Positions 17,063 to 24,880 of a stretch of DNA of 45,480 bases are shown one piece after another. A model generated the notes under the pieces. That model saw only the letters and a list, made by a program, of their open reading frames with translations. It searched no databases and was not told the DNA's origin. Every line of letters begins with the position of its first letter. The stretch's first letter is position 1. Source of the stretch: an uncultured Clostridia bacterium (GTDB lineage: Bacteria; Bacillota; Clostridia; Oscillospirales; Ruminococcaceae); the NCBI GenBank assembly GCA_944382905.1, contig CALWNU010000043.1, positions 1 through 45,480 on the forward strand. Direction: 5' to 3'. The translations under genes were made by a program, and so were the position numbers.

Positions 17063-18973
17063 TTGAAAGACGGTTTTGTAAAACTTGCGGCGGCGACCCC
17101 CGCCGTCCGTTTGGCGGACTGCGCCTATCACGCAGACCAGATTCTCCGCTGCATAAAAGAGGCCCGGCGCGCAGGCGCAAAACTGTTGGTGCTGCCGGAA
17201 CTGTGCGTCACCGGTTACACCTGTGGGGATTTGTTTTTGCAATCTGCCCTGCTGGCGCAGGCCCTGGCGGCCCTGGAAGAAATCCGGGCGGGAAGCGCAG
17301 GGTCGGACTTGCTGTGCGTGGTGGGCGCTCCCCTGAAAAAAGACGACAAATTGTATAATTGTGCTATAATAATCCAAAATGGAAAATATCTTGCTGTGAT
17401 TCCCAAGACGCATCTGCCCAATTACGGCGAATTTTATGAACAGCGGTGGTTTGCCCCTGCACCGGAAGAAAATACGACCCTGTCCATCGGCGGGGAGGCA
17501 GTCCCGTTCGGCGCCAAAATCCTGTTGTGCTGCCGGCAGCTGCCCCAGCTGCGGATCGCGGCGGAACTATGCGAAGATCTGTGGGCGCCGGATCCCCCTT
17601 CCACCGGGCACGCTTTGGCCGGCGCCACGGTGATCGCAAACCTGTCCTGCTCGGATGAAACCATCGGCAAGGCCGAATACCGCCGCAGCCTGGTCCAGTC
17701 CCAGTCCGCCCGCCTGTGCTGCGCCTACTTGTATGCCGACGCCGGCGAAGGGGAATCCACCACCGATATGGTATTTTCCGGCCACAACCTGATCTGCGAA
17801 AACGGGGCGCTGTTGGCCCAGACCCTGCCCTTCCAATCCGGTATGGCCATCACGGAGATCGACGTGCAGGCGCTTTCCTACGAGCGGCAGCGCAGAAACA
17901 GCTTTCCGCCCGCACAGGACGAAGGCTACCTGCGCATTCCCTTCTCCCTGACGGTGGAAGAAACCTCGCTGACCCGGACAGTCAGTCCGTACCCGTTTAT
18001 CCCCGCCGACGACGCGGACCGGCAGAGCCGGTGCGAGGAGATCCTCACCATGCAGGCCGCTGGGCTTGCCCATCGGCTGGGCCACACCCATGCCAAAACC
18101 GCAGTGATCGGCCTGTCCGGCGGGCTGGATTCCACCTTGGCGCTGCTGGTGGCGGTGCGGGCCATGAAACGGCTGGGCCGGCCGATGCAGGATATCCTGG
18201 CGGTGACCATGCCTTGTTTCGGCACCACATCCCGCACCAAAAGCAACGCCCAGCGGCTGGCGGAAGCGTATGACGTCAGCTTCCGGGAGGTGGACATTTC
18301 CGCTTCGGTACGGCAGCATTTTGCCGACATCGGCCACGATCCAAAAATGCTGGATGTGACCTATGAAAACGCCCAGGCCCGGGAGCGCACCCAGGTGCTG
18401 ATGGATCTGGCGAACCAATCCGGCGGGCTGGTCATCGGCACCGGCGACCTGTCGGAACTGGCGCTTGGGTGGGCCACCTACAACGGCGACCACATGTCCA
18501 TGTACGGCGTCAACGCCTCGGTACCCAAAACGCTGATCCGGCATATGGTGGCGTATGAGGCCGTCGTCTGCGGCGACGAAACCCTGCGCCGGACTTTGGA
18601 AGATATTCTCGCCACCCCGGTCAGCCCGGAGCTGCTGCCTGCGCAGGACGGGGAAATTTCCCAAAAGACCGAGGACCTGGTCGGCCCGTACGCTTTGCAC
18701 GATTTCTTTTTGTACTACGCGGTGCGCTGGGCATTCTCCCCGGCCAAGATCTACCGCCTGGCCAACGATGCGTTTGAGGGGGAATACGCGCCGGAGCAAA
18801 TCAAGCAATGGCTGCTGCGCTTTTACCAGCGGTTTTTCGCCCAGCAGTTTAAACGCTCCTGCCTGCCGGACGGGCCCAAGGTCGGGTCGGTTACCCTGTC
18901 GCCTCGGGGCGATTGGCGGATGCCCAGCGACGCCTGCGCCACCCTTTGGCTGGAGCAAGCCGCGGCATTATAA
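17063..18973 (+). CDS. nadE: Glutamine-dependent NAD+ synthetase
   Basis: A 636-aa enzyme that amidates deamido-NAD to NAD+ with ammonia from glutamine. The N-terminal nitrilase-type glutaminase carries the catalytic triad: Glu46 (LLVLPELCVTG), Lys in IPKTHLPNYGEF, and Cys in IAAELCEDLW. The C-terminal synthetase domain has the P-loop-like SGGLDSTLALL and the motif GTGDLSELALGW. The length fits the long fused form. The start is TTG 17063 with GAGGAGGT 8 nt upstream; no ATG is suitable. Confidence 0.95.
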   Translation: MKDGFVKLAAATPAVRLADCAYHADQILRCIKEARRAGAKLLVLPELCVTGYTCGDLFLQSALLAQALAALEEIRAGSAGSDLLCVVGAPLKKDDKLYNCAIIIQNGKYLAVIPKTHLPNYGEFYEQRWFAPAPEENTTLSIGGEAVPFGAKILLCCRQLPQLRIAAELCEDLWAPDPPSTGHALAGATVIANLSCSDETIGKAEYRRSLVQSQSARLCCAYLYADAGEGESTTDMVFSGHNLICENGALLAQTLPFQSGMAITEIDVQALSYERQRRNSFPPAQDEGYLRIPFSLTVEETSLTRTVSPYPFIPADDADRQSRCEEILTMQAAGLAHRLGHTHAKTAVIGLSGGLDSTLALLVAVRAMKRLGRPMQDILAVTMPCFGTTSRTKSNAQRLAEAYDVSFREVDISASVRQHFADIGHDPKMLDVTYENAQARERTQVLMDLANQSGGLVIGTGDLSELALGWATYNGDHMSMYGVNASVPKTLIRHMVAYEAVVCGDETLRRTLEDILATPVSPELLPAQDGEISQKTEDLVGPYALHDFFLYYAVRWAFSPAKIYRLANDAFEGEYAPEQIKQWLLRFYQRFFAQQFKRSCLPDGPKVGSVTLSPRGDWRMPSDACATLWLEQAAAL

Positions 18974-18997
18974 AGCCGCTTTCCTGCTGCAGCGGGA

Positions 18998-19891
18998 TCA
19001 GCTGACAAAATAGCCGATTTGCTGCTGGGTCAGGCCCGGCTGGAGGGCGCGGTTGATGGCCATGGCGAGGATTTTGGAAGCGCGGTCGATCAGAAGGTCA
19101 ATTTCTTTGGGCGCGACCAGCATGGACTGGCCTTCCGGCGCAAAGAGGGTTCGGGCCGCTTCTGCGTCTTCAATCCCCTCCACGGCCAACAGGTCGCTGC
19201 CCACAGTGACCCCATCCGCTACGGTGGGCACGCCAATGGATACCACCGGTACCCCAAGCGTCTGCCGGCTGAGTTCTTTGCGGCGGTTCATCGCGCCGGA
19301 ACCGGGGGAAATCCCCGTATTGGACAGCTGTACCGTTCGGCCCAGCCGTTTTAAGCTGCGGGCGGCCAGCGCGTCGATTAAAATTACGCAGCAGGGGTTT
19401 ATTTTTTCGCAAAGACATGCTATAATCTCACTTGTCTCAATTCCCGTTTGCCCCAATACGCCGGGGGCAATGGCGGCAACCGGCCGCAGCTGGTCTGTTT
19501 TCGCTACCCGTTTCCATTCCCCGGCCAGGTGGCGGGTCGCCAGAATCCCGTGCACCACTTTGGGGCCCAGCGCGTCCGGCGTAATGGCCAGATTCCCCAG
19601 CCCTGCCACCAGGACCAACCCATCCGGGCGGGGCAAGAGACTGGTAATTTGCCGGGCCAGCACTTCGGCCTCCCGGGCCGAATCGGTGACCGAGTCGGAA
19701 AACGGAACAACCTCTACGGTGATGTAATCGCCGGCAGGTTTGCCAAACTGCCTTTCCCCTTCCGGGGTCAGGATCCGGGTATGGTAAATCTCCGTGCCGT
19801 CCTCTTTTTTTTGGATGGTCTGGTAATCTTGGGAGACCGCATCTCCCAATTGCTGCGCCAGTTCGATTGCTAAATCGGTTCTGTAATTCAT
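18998..19891 (-). CDS. gpr: Germination protease (GPR)
   Basis: A 297-aa spore endopeptidase that degrades small acid-soluble proteins during germination. The N-terminal MNYRTDLAIEL matches the propeptide region that is removed during sporulation. Conserved segments VAGLGNLAITPDALGPKVV, GQTGIETSEII and TGISPGSGAMNRRKELS are typical. ATG 19891 follows GAGGTG; an in-frame ATG at 19903 has a weaker context. It diverges from rpsT, the same arrangement as in Bacillus. Expression in the forespore (sigma-G) is expected from the family, not shown here. Confidence 0.95.
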   Translation of the reverse strand: MNYRTDLAIELAQQLGDAVSQDYQTIQKKEDGTEIYHTRILTPEGERQFGKPAGDYITVEVVPFSDSVTDSAREAEVLARQITSLLPRPDGLVLVAGLGNLAITPDALGPKVVHGILATRHLAGEWKRVAKTDQLRPVAAIAPGVLGQTGIETSEIIACLCEKINPCCVILIDALAARSLKRLGRTVQLSNTGISPGSGAMNRRKELSRQTLGVPVVSIGVPTVADGVTVGSDLLAVEGIEDAEAARTLFAPEGQSMLVAPKEIDLLIDRASKILAMAINRALQPGLTQQQIGYFVS

Positions 19892-19952
19892 CGTGCACCT
19901 CATTCGCGAAACTATTTTTCTGGATTGGCCTTCGGTTTTTTTGCTGTAGGCC

Positions 19953-19981
19953 TTGCAAATTTGTCTTTAAAATGATAAACT
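19953..19981 (+). promoter_or_regulatory. Sigma-A promoter for rpsT
   Basis: TTGCAA (19953-19958) and TAAACT (19976-19981) are separated by 17 nt, 34 nt before the rpsT start codon. Confidence 0.65.
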
Positions 19982-20015
19982 AACTTCGTATTGTGTGGTC
20001 AAGGAGGTGGCAATA

Positions 20016-20279
20016 GTGGCAAACATCAAATCTGCGAAAAAAAGAATCCTGGTCAACCAGGCAAAGACGGAGCAGAACAAACGGCTGAAAACCAATTTGA
20101 AAACCGTTCTGAAAAAAGCGGAGGCTGCAATTGAGTCCAACGCGCCGGATCGGGACGCGGCTGTGAAGCTGGCGGTGAAAAAAATCGACCAGGCTTGCGC
20201 AAAAGGAATTCTGAAAAAGAATACCGCTTCGAGAAAGAAATCCAAACTGGCTTTGCATGTCAATCGGGCAAACGCCTAA
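20016..20279 (+). CDS. rpsT: Small ribosomal subunit protein S20
   Basis: An 87-aa basic protein that binds 16S rRNA. The N-terminus MANIKSAKKRILVNQAK and the C-terminal segment NTASRKKSKLALHVN are diagnostic. The start is GTG 20016, preceded by AAGGAGGTGG at 20001-20010, since the protein family begins MANIKSA. It is monocistronic with its own terminator. Confidence 0.97.
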   Translation: MANIKSAKKRILVNQAKTEQNKRLKTNLKTVLKKAEAAIESNAPDRDAAVKLAVKKIDQACAKGILKKNTASRKKSKLALHVNRANA

Positions 20280-20310
20280 TGGGACAGATTGTTTATGATC
20301 GGAAAGGAAC

Positions 20311-20341
20311 GCCGGACACAGACTGTGTCCGGCTTTTCTTT
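20311..20341 (+). terminator. rpsT terminator
   Basis: GCCGGACACA and TGTGTCCGGC form a perfect 10-bp stem with a GAC loop, followed by TTTTCTTTTT. Confidence 0.93.
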
Positions 20342-20347
20342 TTGTGT

Positions 20348-20719
20348 TCAGGATTTATCGCCCGGGGTAAACAGCAGCGCGGTCAGCAATCCAAAAATCA
20401 TGGCCGCTGTAATCCCTGCGGCGGCTGCCGTCAGCCCGCCGGTCAATGCGCCCAGCAATCCCCGCTCCGCCACCGCTTTTTGCACCCCAGTGGCCAGCAG
20501 GTGTCCAAACCCGGTCAAGGGCACCGTGGCCCCCGCGCCGGCAAATGACACCAGGGGTCCATACACCCCCAGCGCGGACAGCAATACGCCCATCACCACA
20601 TAGCCCACCAGGATCCGGGCGGGGGTCAGCTTGGTCTTGTCGATGAAAATCTGGCCGATGGCGCACAGCAGCCCGCCGACCAGAAACGCTTTTCCAAATG
20701 TGATCACCCATTCCATCAT
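20348..20719 (-). CDS. spoVAE: Stage V sporulation protein AE
   Basis: A 123-aa membrane protein of the SpoVA channel, which moves dipicolinic acid into the forespore and out at germination. Four hydrophobic segments are visible, with the family stretch GAGATVPLTGFGHLLATGVQ. The ATG overlaps the spoVAD stop (ATGA), so the genes are coupled. It is the last gene of the spoVAC-AD-AE operon and corresponds to the SpoVAEb form. Confidence 0.94.
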   Translation of the reverse strand: MMEWVITFGKAFLVGGLLCAIGQIFIDKTKLTPARILVGYVVMGVLLSALGVYGPLVSFAGAGATVPLTGFGHLLATGVQKAVAERGLLGALTGGLTAAAAGITAAMIFGLLTALLFTPGDKS

Positions 20720-21747
20720 TCTACCCCCTTCCGACGGCGGCTGGAAGACAGATGCACCAGATGCGCCACGCCGGGGATGCTTTCCCCCTGCATGCTGGAG
20801 GTGGGGCTCATCAGCGCGCCGGTGGCGACAAACAACACGTCTCCCAGGGTGCCTTTTCGGATTTTGGGCAGGATAAACGAACACAGGACCGATGCGGCGC
20901 ACCCGCATCCGGACCCGCCTGCGTGAACGTCCTGCTGCTGCCGGTCATAGATCAGCAGCCCGCAATCCTGATGCCGCCCCTGCAAATGGATTTTCTCCTG
21001 CTCCAGCAGCTGTTCCAGCAAGGCGGATCCCACCTGCCCCAAATCCCCGGTAAGGATCAGATCGTAGTCTTCCGGGCGGGTGCGGGTATCCGCCAGGTAC
21101 CGGGCGATGGTTTTCGCCGCCGCCGGCGCCATGGCCGCACCCATATTGTTGGCGTCCTTGATGCCCAAATCCTCAATACAGCCGATGGTCACCGCCCGCA
21201 CATAAGGCGCGGTGTCCGATTCTCCCACCACGCAGGCGCCAGAGCCGGTTACGGTCCACTGGGAGGTCGGCGGGCGCTGGCCGCCATACTCCAGCGGGAA
21301 CCGGAACTGGCGTTCCGCCGAGCAAAAATGAGAAGAGGTTACCGCCAGGGCGCGTTTGGCAATGGCGGTATCCACAAACAACGCAGCCAGCGCCAAGGAT
21401 TCCGCCATGGTAGAGCAAGCGCCGTACAGGCCGACAAATGGGATCCCTAAATCCCGCAGACCATAGACCGATCCGATACACTGGTTGAGCAAATCCCCGG
21501 CAAAAGCCATATCGATCTGTTCCGGTTCGAAGTGCCCTTTGGACAGGGCCTTTTCCACGCTGATTTGCACCATTTTGCTTTCCGCTTTTTCCCAGCTGTT
21601 TTCCCCAAAGGTGGAATCGGGATTGATCACATCAAAGTACTGTCCCAGCGGGCCTTCCGACTCTTTTTTGGACCCGACGGCCCCAAAGGACAGCACCGAC
21701 GGTGTATTTTCTAATAAATAGGTGTAATTGCCCGTTTTTACTGCCAT
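20716..21747 (-). CDS. spoVAD: Stage V sporulation protein AD
   Basis: A 343-aa thiolase-fold protein of the SpoVA complex; the Bacillus homologue binds dipicolinic acid. Recognisable parts are the N-terminus KTGNYTYLLENTPSV, the pseudo-active-site stretch GLYGACSTMAESLAL, SSHFCSAERQFRFPLEYG and the C-terminal GALMSPTSSMQGESIPG. It starts 11 bp after spoVAC and overlaps spoVAE. Confidence 0.96.
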   Translation of the reverse strand: MAVKTGNYTYLLENTPSVLSFGAVGSKKESEGPLGQYFDVINPDSTFGENSWEKAESKMVQISVEKALSKGHFEPEQIDMAFAGDLLNQCIGSVYGLRDLGIPFVGLYGACSTMAESLALAALFVDTAIAKRALAVTSSHFCSAERQFRFPLEYGGQRPPTSQWTVTGSGACVVGESDTAPYVRAVTIGCIEDLGIKDANNMGAAMAPAAAKTIARYLADTRTRPEDYDLILTGDLGQVGSALLEQLLEQEKIHLQGRHQDCGLLIYDRQQQDVHAGGSGCGCAASVLCSFILPKIRKGTLGDVLFVATGALMSPTSSMQGESIPGVAHLVHLSSSRRRKGVE

Positions 21748-21758
21748 GTTCTTTCCCC

Positions 21759-22196
21759 CTAATGGAATAGCGCGATGATCAGCCCATAGAGGACCGAAGC
21801 GGATATCCCATATAAAATGACCGGCCCTGCGATGGAGAACATCTTTGCCCCCACGCCTAAAATGAGCCCTTCCCGTTTGAATTCCAGCGCCGGACTCACC
21901 ATGGAATTGGCAAATCCGGTGATGGGCACCAGCGTGCCCGCGCCGGCATGTTTGGCAAGATCATCGTACCGGTTGAGGCCGGTGAGCAGCGCGCTGAGGA
22001 AAATCAACGCAATAGACGTCACCGCGCCTCCCTCTTCCTGGCTGAGCCCAAGCCACTGCGTCCAGCTGAGGATTCCTTGCCCAATGGTGCAGATCAAACC
22101 CCCAACGAGAAATGCCATCCCCACATTTTTCCAAAGCTTGGAATTCGGCGCGGCTTTTTCACTCATTTTATTGTATTCCCGCGGTGTAGGCGACAT
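21759..22196 (-). CDS. spoVAC: Stage V sporulation protein AC
   Basis: A 145-aa membrane protein; the Bacillus homologue is reported to behave as a mechanosensitive channel of the SpoVA system. The sequence shows MAFLVGGLICTIGQG, LTGLNRYDDLAKHAGAGT and PITGFANSMVSPALEFKREG, all typical. ATG 22196 follows GGAAGGATGA. It is first in the spoVA operon; a forespore sigma-G promoter is expected but no convincing match was seen upstream. Confidence 0.95.
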   Translation of the reverse strand: MSPTPREYNKMSEKAAPNSKLWKNVGMAFLVGGLICTIGQGILSWTQWLGLSQEEGGAVTSIALIFLSALLTGLNRYDDLAKHAGAGTLVPITGFANSMVSPALEFKREGLILGVGAKMFSIAGPVILYGISASVLYGLIIALFH

Positions 22197-22379
22197 AAAA
22201 TCATCCTTCCTTGTAAAAATTCGTTTACCGCTATTTTTTCTGACAGTTCTTCATTTATGTATGCCGGCGGCATGGCTTGGCGCAGGATTTTCCTTTTGCG
22301 CAAAACCGGTGTATAAACCATCCGGCAAACAGCCATACTTTTGGTAACATAAATTTTTGTATGAATTGAGGGAACTCCT

Positions 22380-23150
22380 ATGAAAAAATCTTTTTCCGAA
22401 AGCCCTTTGGGAAAATTCCTGCTGGGGAAAGGCTTCTACACCGCGCTGGCCGTCTGCGTGCTGGGCGCCGGCGCCGCCGCCTGGGTCATTGTGGACAAGA
22501 CCATCGATTCACTCACGGCCGAACCGCCTGCTTCCTCCGGCACAACACTGCAAAATTCCACCGCGCAGGTTACGCCGACCCGACCGGTGGAGCAGAACGT
22601 TTCCGATTTGCCGCGGTCCTCGTCCTCTTCCTCTTCCAGTGTTTCTTCCTCTTCCTCGGCGCCCGAAGTATCCTCCGCGCCATCCGAAGATTCCGTGCAG
22701 GATACCATTGCGCCGACCTCCGACGTCTCTACCTTTCTGCTGCCGGTGGAAAATACCGTTTTTAACCTGTTTTCCGGCACCGAACTGGTAAAAGACGAAA
22801 CCCTGGACAAATGGCACACCCATAACGGCATCGATATCGAAGCCGAACTGGGGACCCCGGTGCGCGCGGTGGCAGACGGCGTTGTCTCCGCGGTAAAGGA
22901 CGATCCCATGTGGGGGACGGTGGTGGAAATCACTCATGACGGGGACCTGATCAGCCGCTACTGCGGCCTGTCGGAAGAACTGAACGTTTCCGAAGGGCAG
23001 GCGGTGGCCATCGCGGACGAAATTGGGGTGGTAGGCGATACCAACCTGGCGGAAACGGCATTGGAACCGCACCTGCATTTTGAGCTGTTTGAAGACGGCG
23101 TGCGGGTCGATCCGCTGGAGCGGATGGGCTTTTATGAGTCGGAAGACTAA
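22380..23150 (+). CDS. SpoIIQ-like membrane-anchored M23 peptidase
   Basis: A 256-aa protein. A basic N-terminus precedes one transmembrane helix (about residues 19-38), then a low-complexity Ser-rich linker (about residues 79-105) and a LytM/M23 domain. The metal-site pattern HNGID (HxxxD) and the HLHFEL motif are both present, so the zinc site looks intact, unlike Bacillus SpoIIQ. The neighbours (spoVA, spoIIID) favour a SpoIIQ role: the forespore side of the channel that binds SpoIIIAH across the engulfing septum. A vegetative cell-wall hydrolase is the alternative. Its terminator follows at 23258-23298. Confidence 0.82.
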   Translation: MKKSFSESPLGKFLLGKGFYTALAVCVLGAGAAAWVIVDKTIDSLTAEPPASSGTTLQNSTAQVTPTRPVEQNVSDLPRSSSSSSSSVSSSSSAPEVSSAPSEDSVQDTIAPTSDVSTFLLPVENTVFNLFSGTELVKDETLDKWHTHNGIDIEAELGTPVRAVADGVVSAVKDDPMWGTVVEITHDGDLISRYCGLSEELNVSEGQAVAIADEIGVVGDTNLAETALEPHLHFELFEDGVRVDPLERMGFYESED

Positions 23151-23153
23151 GCC

Positions 23154-23182
23154 TTGACATTGGTTCGGATTGCTGATAGGAT
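23154..23182 (+). promoter_or_regulatory. Strong sigma-A promoter downstream of the SpoIIQ-like gene
   Basis: TTGACA (23154-23159) and TAGGAT (23177-23182) are separated by 17 nt and begin 4 nt after the upstream stop codon. A strong terminator lies only about 80-110 nt downstream, before the YitT gene. Confidence 0.7.
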
Positions 23183-23188
23183 AAAAAA

Positions 23189-23298
23189 AGCGGTAAAATC
23201 TGCCGCCATATCCCATCCCCAAAGGGCTTGATGCATTTGATCTATCATTCTTTTTTGCAAAAAAAAGCAGACCATTCTGTGGTCTGCTTTTTCTTTTT
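23189..23298 (+). ncRNA. Putative short leader RNA or sRNA upstream of the YitT gene
   Basis: The interval between the predicted start of the 23154-23182 promoter and the terminator at 23258-23298 would give a transcript of about 110 nt with no ORF. It contains GCGG...CCGC that can pair near the 5' end. It could be a small RNA, or an attenuator or riboswitch leader for YitT. It matches no riboswitch class I can recognise. Existence is inferred only from promoter and terminator. Confidence 0.35.
23258..23298 (+). terminator. Terminator upstream of the YitT gene
   Basis: GCAGACCA (23267-23274) and TGGTCTGC (23280-23287) pair around a 5-nt loop, with an A run before and TTTTTCTTTTTATTTT after. 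It serves the SpoIIQ-like transcript and any RNA from the 23154-23182 promoter. Confidence 0.9.
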
Positions 23299-23346
23299 AT
23301 TTTAGTCCGATAACATAGTAAGCAAGCACCCAAAGAAAGGATCCTG

Positions 23347-24219
23347 ATGATGAACCAAAACCATTCCGTCCACAAAATCCTGCTCAACCTGGCAATGATC
23401 TTGCTGGGCAATACGATCTACGCCCTGGCCGTGACCATGTTCATTCTGCCGGGGGGCCTCATCACCGGCGGGACCACCGGCCTGGCCTTATTCTTTTTCC
23501 ACCAGTTCGGCCTGCCGGTGACCGCGTTTGTCTCCGTGTTCAATGTGGTCATGTTTTTGCTGGGCCTGTGGGTCCTGGGGAAAAAATTCGCCCTTACCAC
23601 CCTGGTGAGCACCTTTTTTTATCCGCTGGTTCTGGGTATTTTCCAGCAAATCCCCGCGCTGGCGCAGTTTACCCACGACCGGATGCTCTGCGCAGTGTAT
23701 GCCGGGCTGATGATTGGTTTTGCCATTGGCATTGTCATTCGGGCGGGCGCTTCCACCGGTGGGATGGACATCCCGCCGCTGGTGCTTAACAAAAAACTGG
23801 GTCTTTCCGTCTCGGTCACCATGTACGCATTTGATTTTACCATCCTGCTGCTCCAAATCCTGTTTTCCGACCGGGAACAAATCCTGTACGGGATTTTGCT
23901 GGTGCTGATCTATACGCTGGTGCTGGACAAAGTGCTGCTTCTGGGCCAGTCCCGCACCCAGGTAAAAATCGTCAGCGAAAAATATGAGCAGATCGCCCAG
24001 CAAATCATGCGGCAATTAGACCGTGGCACCACCCTGCTGCACGCTCAGACCGGCTATTGCCGCCAGCAGATCCCCATGATTTTATCCGTGGTCTCCAACC
24101 GGGAACTGCCGCGCCTGACCCGCCTGGTCACTGAAATCGATCCGGACGCGTTTTTGGTCATCAGCCCGGTGAAAGAGGTCCGCGGCCGCGGCTTTTCCTT
24201 AAATAAAGTCTATCGCTGA
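23347..24219 (+). CDS. YitT-family membrane protein (DUF161/DUF2179)
   Basis: A 290-aa protein with five to six transmembrane helices in the N-terminal two thirds (family stretch LPGGLITGGTTGLALFF and RAGASTGGMDIPPLVLNKK). A soluble C-terminal DUF2179 domain ends DPDAFLVISPVKEVRGRGF. Function is not established; transporter-like roles have been proposed. ATG 23347 follows AAAGAAAGG. No clear promoter lies between the terminator at 23258-23298 and the gene, so it may depend on read-through. Confidence 0.9.
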   Translation: MMNQNHSVHKILLNLAMILLGNTIYALAVTMFILPGGLITGGTTGLALFFFHQFGLPVTAFVSVFNVVMFLLGLWVLGKKFALTTLVSTFFYPLVLGIFQQIPALAQFTHDRMLCAVYAGLMIGFAIGIVIRAGASTGGMDIPPLVLNKKLGLSVSVTMYAFDFTILLLQILFSDREQILYGILLVLIYTLVLDKVLLLGQSRTQVKIVSEKYEQIAQQIMRQLDRGTTLLHAQTGYCRQQIPMILSVVSNRELPRLTRLVTEIDPDAFLVISPVKEVRGRGFSLNKVYR

Positions 24220-24246
24220 TCGGGCCGCCTGCCGGCGCGGCCTTTC

Positions 24247-24290
24247 AAAAAAAAAGTGGAATTGCGCTTGGCAATTCCACTTTTTGCTTT
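24247..24290. terminator. Bidirectional terminator between YitT and spoIIID
   Basis: AAAAAGTGGAATTGC and GCAATTCCACTTTTT form a perfect stem with a 5-nt loop. It serves the two convergent genes. Confidence 0.92.
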
Positions 24291-24312
24291 GTTTTGCCGC
24301 CCTTGGCTGGGC

Positions 24313-24570
24313 TTATTGTTGTTTTTCTTTGGCGTATTTATTCTTGGTGGCCATTCCGCCCCGGATATGGCGTTCCTGTTTGTTGGTATCCATCAATTCC
24401 TTGACCTGGCGGTATAGGTTCGGGTTTATCTTTTTCAGCCGCTCGGATACGTCTTTATGTACGGTACTTTTGCTGATGTGGAACACTTTTGCGGCGCTGC
24501 GCACTGTGGCCTGATTTTCTATCATATACAGTCCCAGTGAAACCGCTCGTTCCTCAGGCAACCCTTTCAA
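24313..24570 (-). CDS. spoIIID: Sporulation transcriptional regulator SpoIIID
   Basis: An 85-aa DNA-binding regulator of mother-cell gene expression. The helix-turn-helix FHISKSTVHKDVSERL and the basic C-terminal helix RHIRGGMATKNKY are near-diagnostic of SpoIIID. The start is TTG 24570, because GGGAGG lies just upstream and SpoIIID proteins begin close to this point; reading further upstream gives an unrelated Cys-rich stretch. The upstream gap 24571-24818 is AT-rich in part and holds no gene that I can support. In C. difficile spoIIID lies beside spoIIQ, consistent with the SpoIIQ-like gene nearby. Confidence 0.94.
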   Translation of the reverse strand: MKGLPEERAVSLGLYMIENQATVRSAAKVFHISKSTVHKDVSERLKKINPNLYRQVKELMDTNKQERHIRGGMATKNKYAKEKQQ

Positions 24571-24818
24571 AATCAATCCCTCCCTGCGGATAGGGCCCCG
24601 CTGTGCGAAAACCCGTCTTGCCACATCATATGCAAAGAATCCGCAGGAATATGCGCAGAAAAACAGATTGACCCGATCCCCTTCCAAGCCGGCGGGGAAC
24701 AGTAGATTTCCACTGTCCGCCTGGGGTAAATTCGGCGAAAAATACCTGTTTTTATTTCTATTTGGAATTTATATCATATATTTTACTATTTGTATTCTTT
24801 TTGATCGGCTTTGTGCTG

Positions 24819-24862
24819 CAAAAAACCGCCCCTCCCCTGCAGGCGTGTAAGGGAGGAGCGAA
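24819..24862 (-). terminator. Terminator of the adhE-hydrogenase operon
   Basis: On the minus strand, CGCTCCTCCC pairs with GGGGAGGGGCG (one T-G pair), followed by TTTTTTG. It lies about 20 nt past the stop of the last hydrogenase gene. Confidence 0.75.
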
Positions 24863-24880
24863 ATGATCCGACAACGCTGG

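Noticed and set aside
22300..22345. GTATA near 22311 as a sigma-F/sigma-G promoter element for the SpoIIQ-like gene
   Set aside because: No acceptable -10 element occurs at the required spacing.
24668..24850. A small plus-strand ORF upstream of spoIIID
   Set aside because: It has no ribosome site, its sequence is AT-rich and repetitive in residues, and it runs through the hydrogenase operon terminator.
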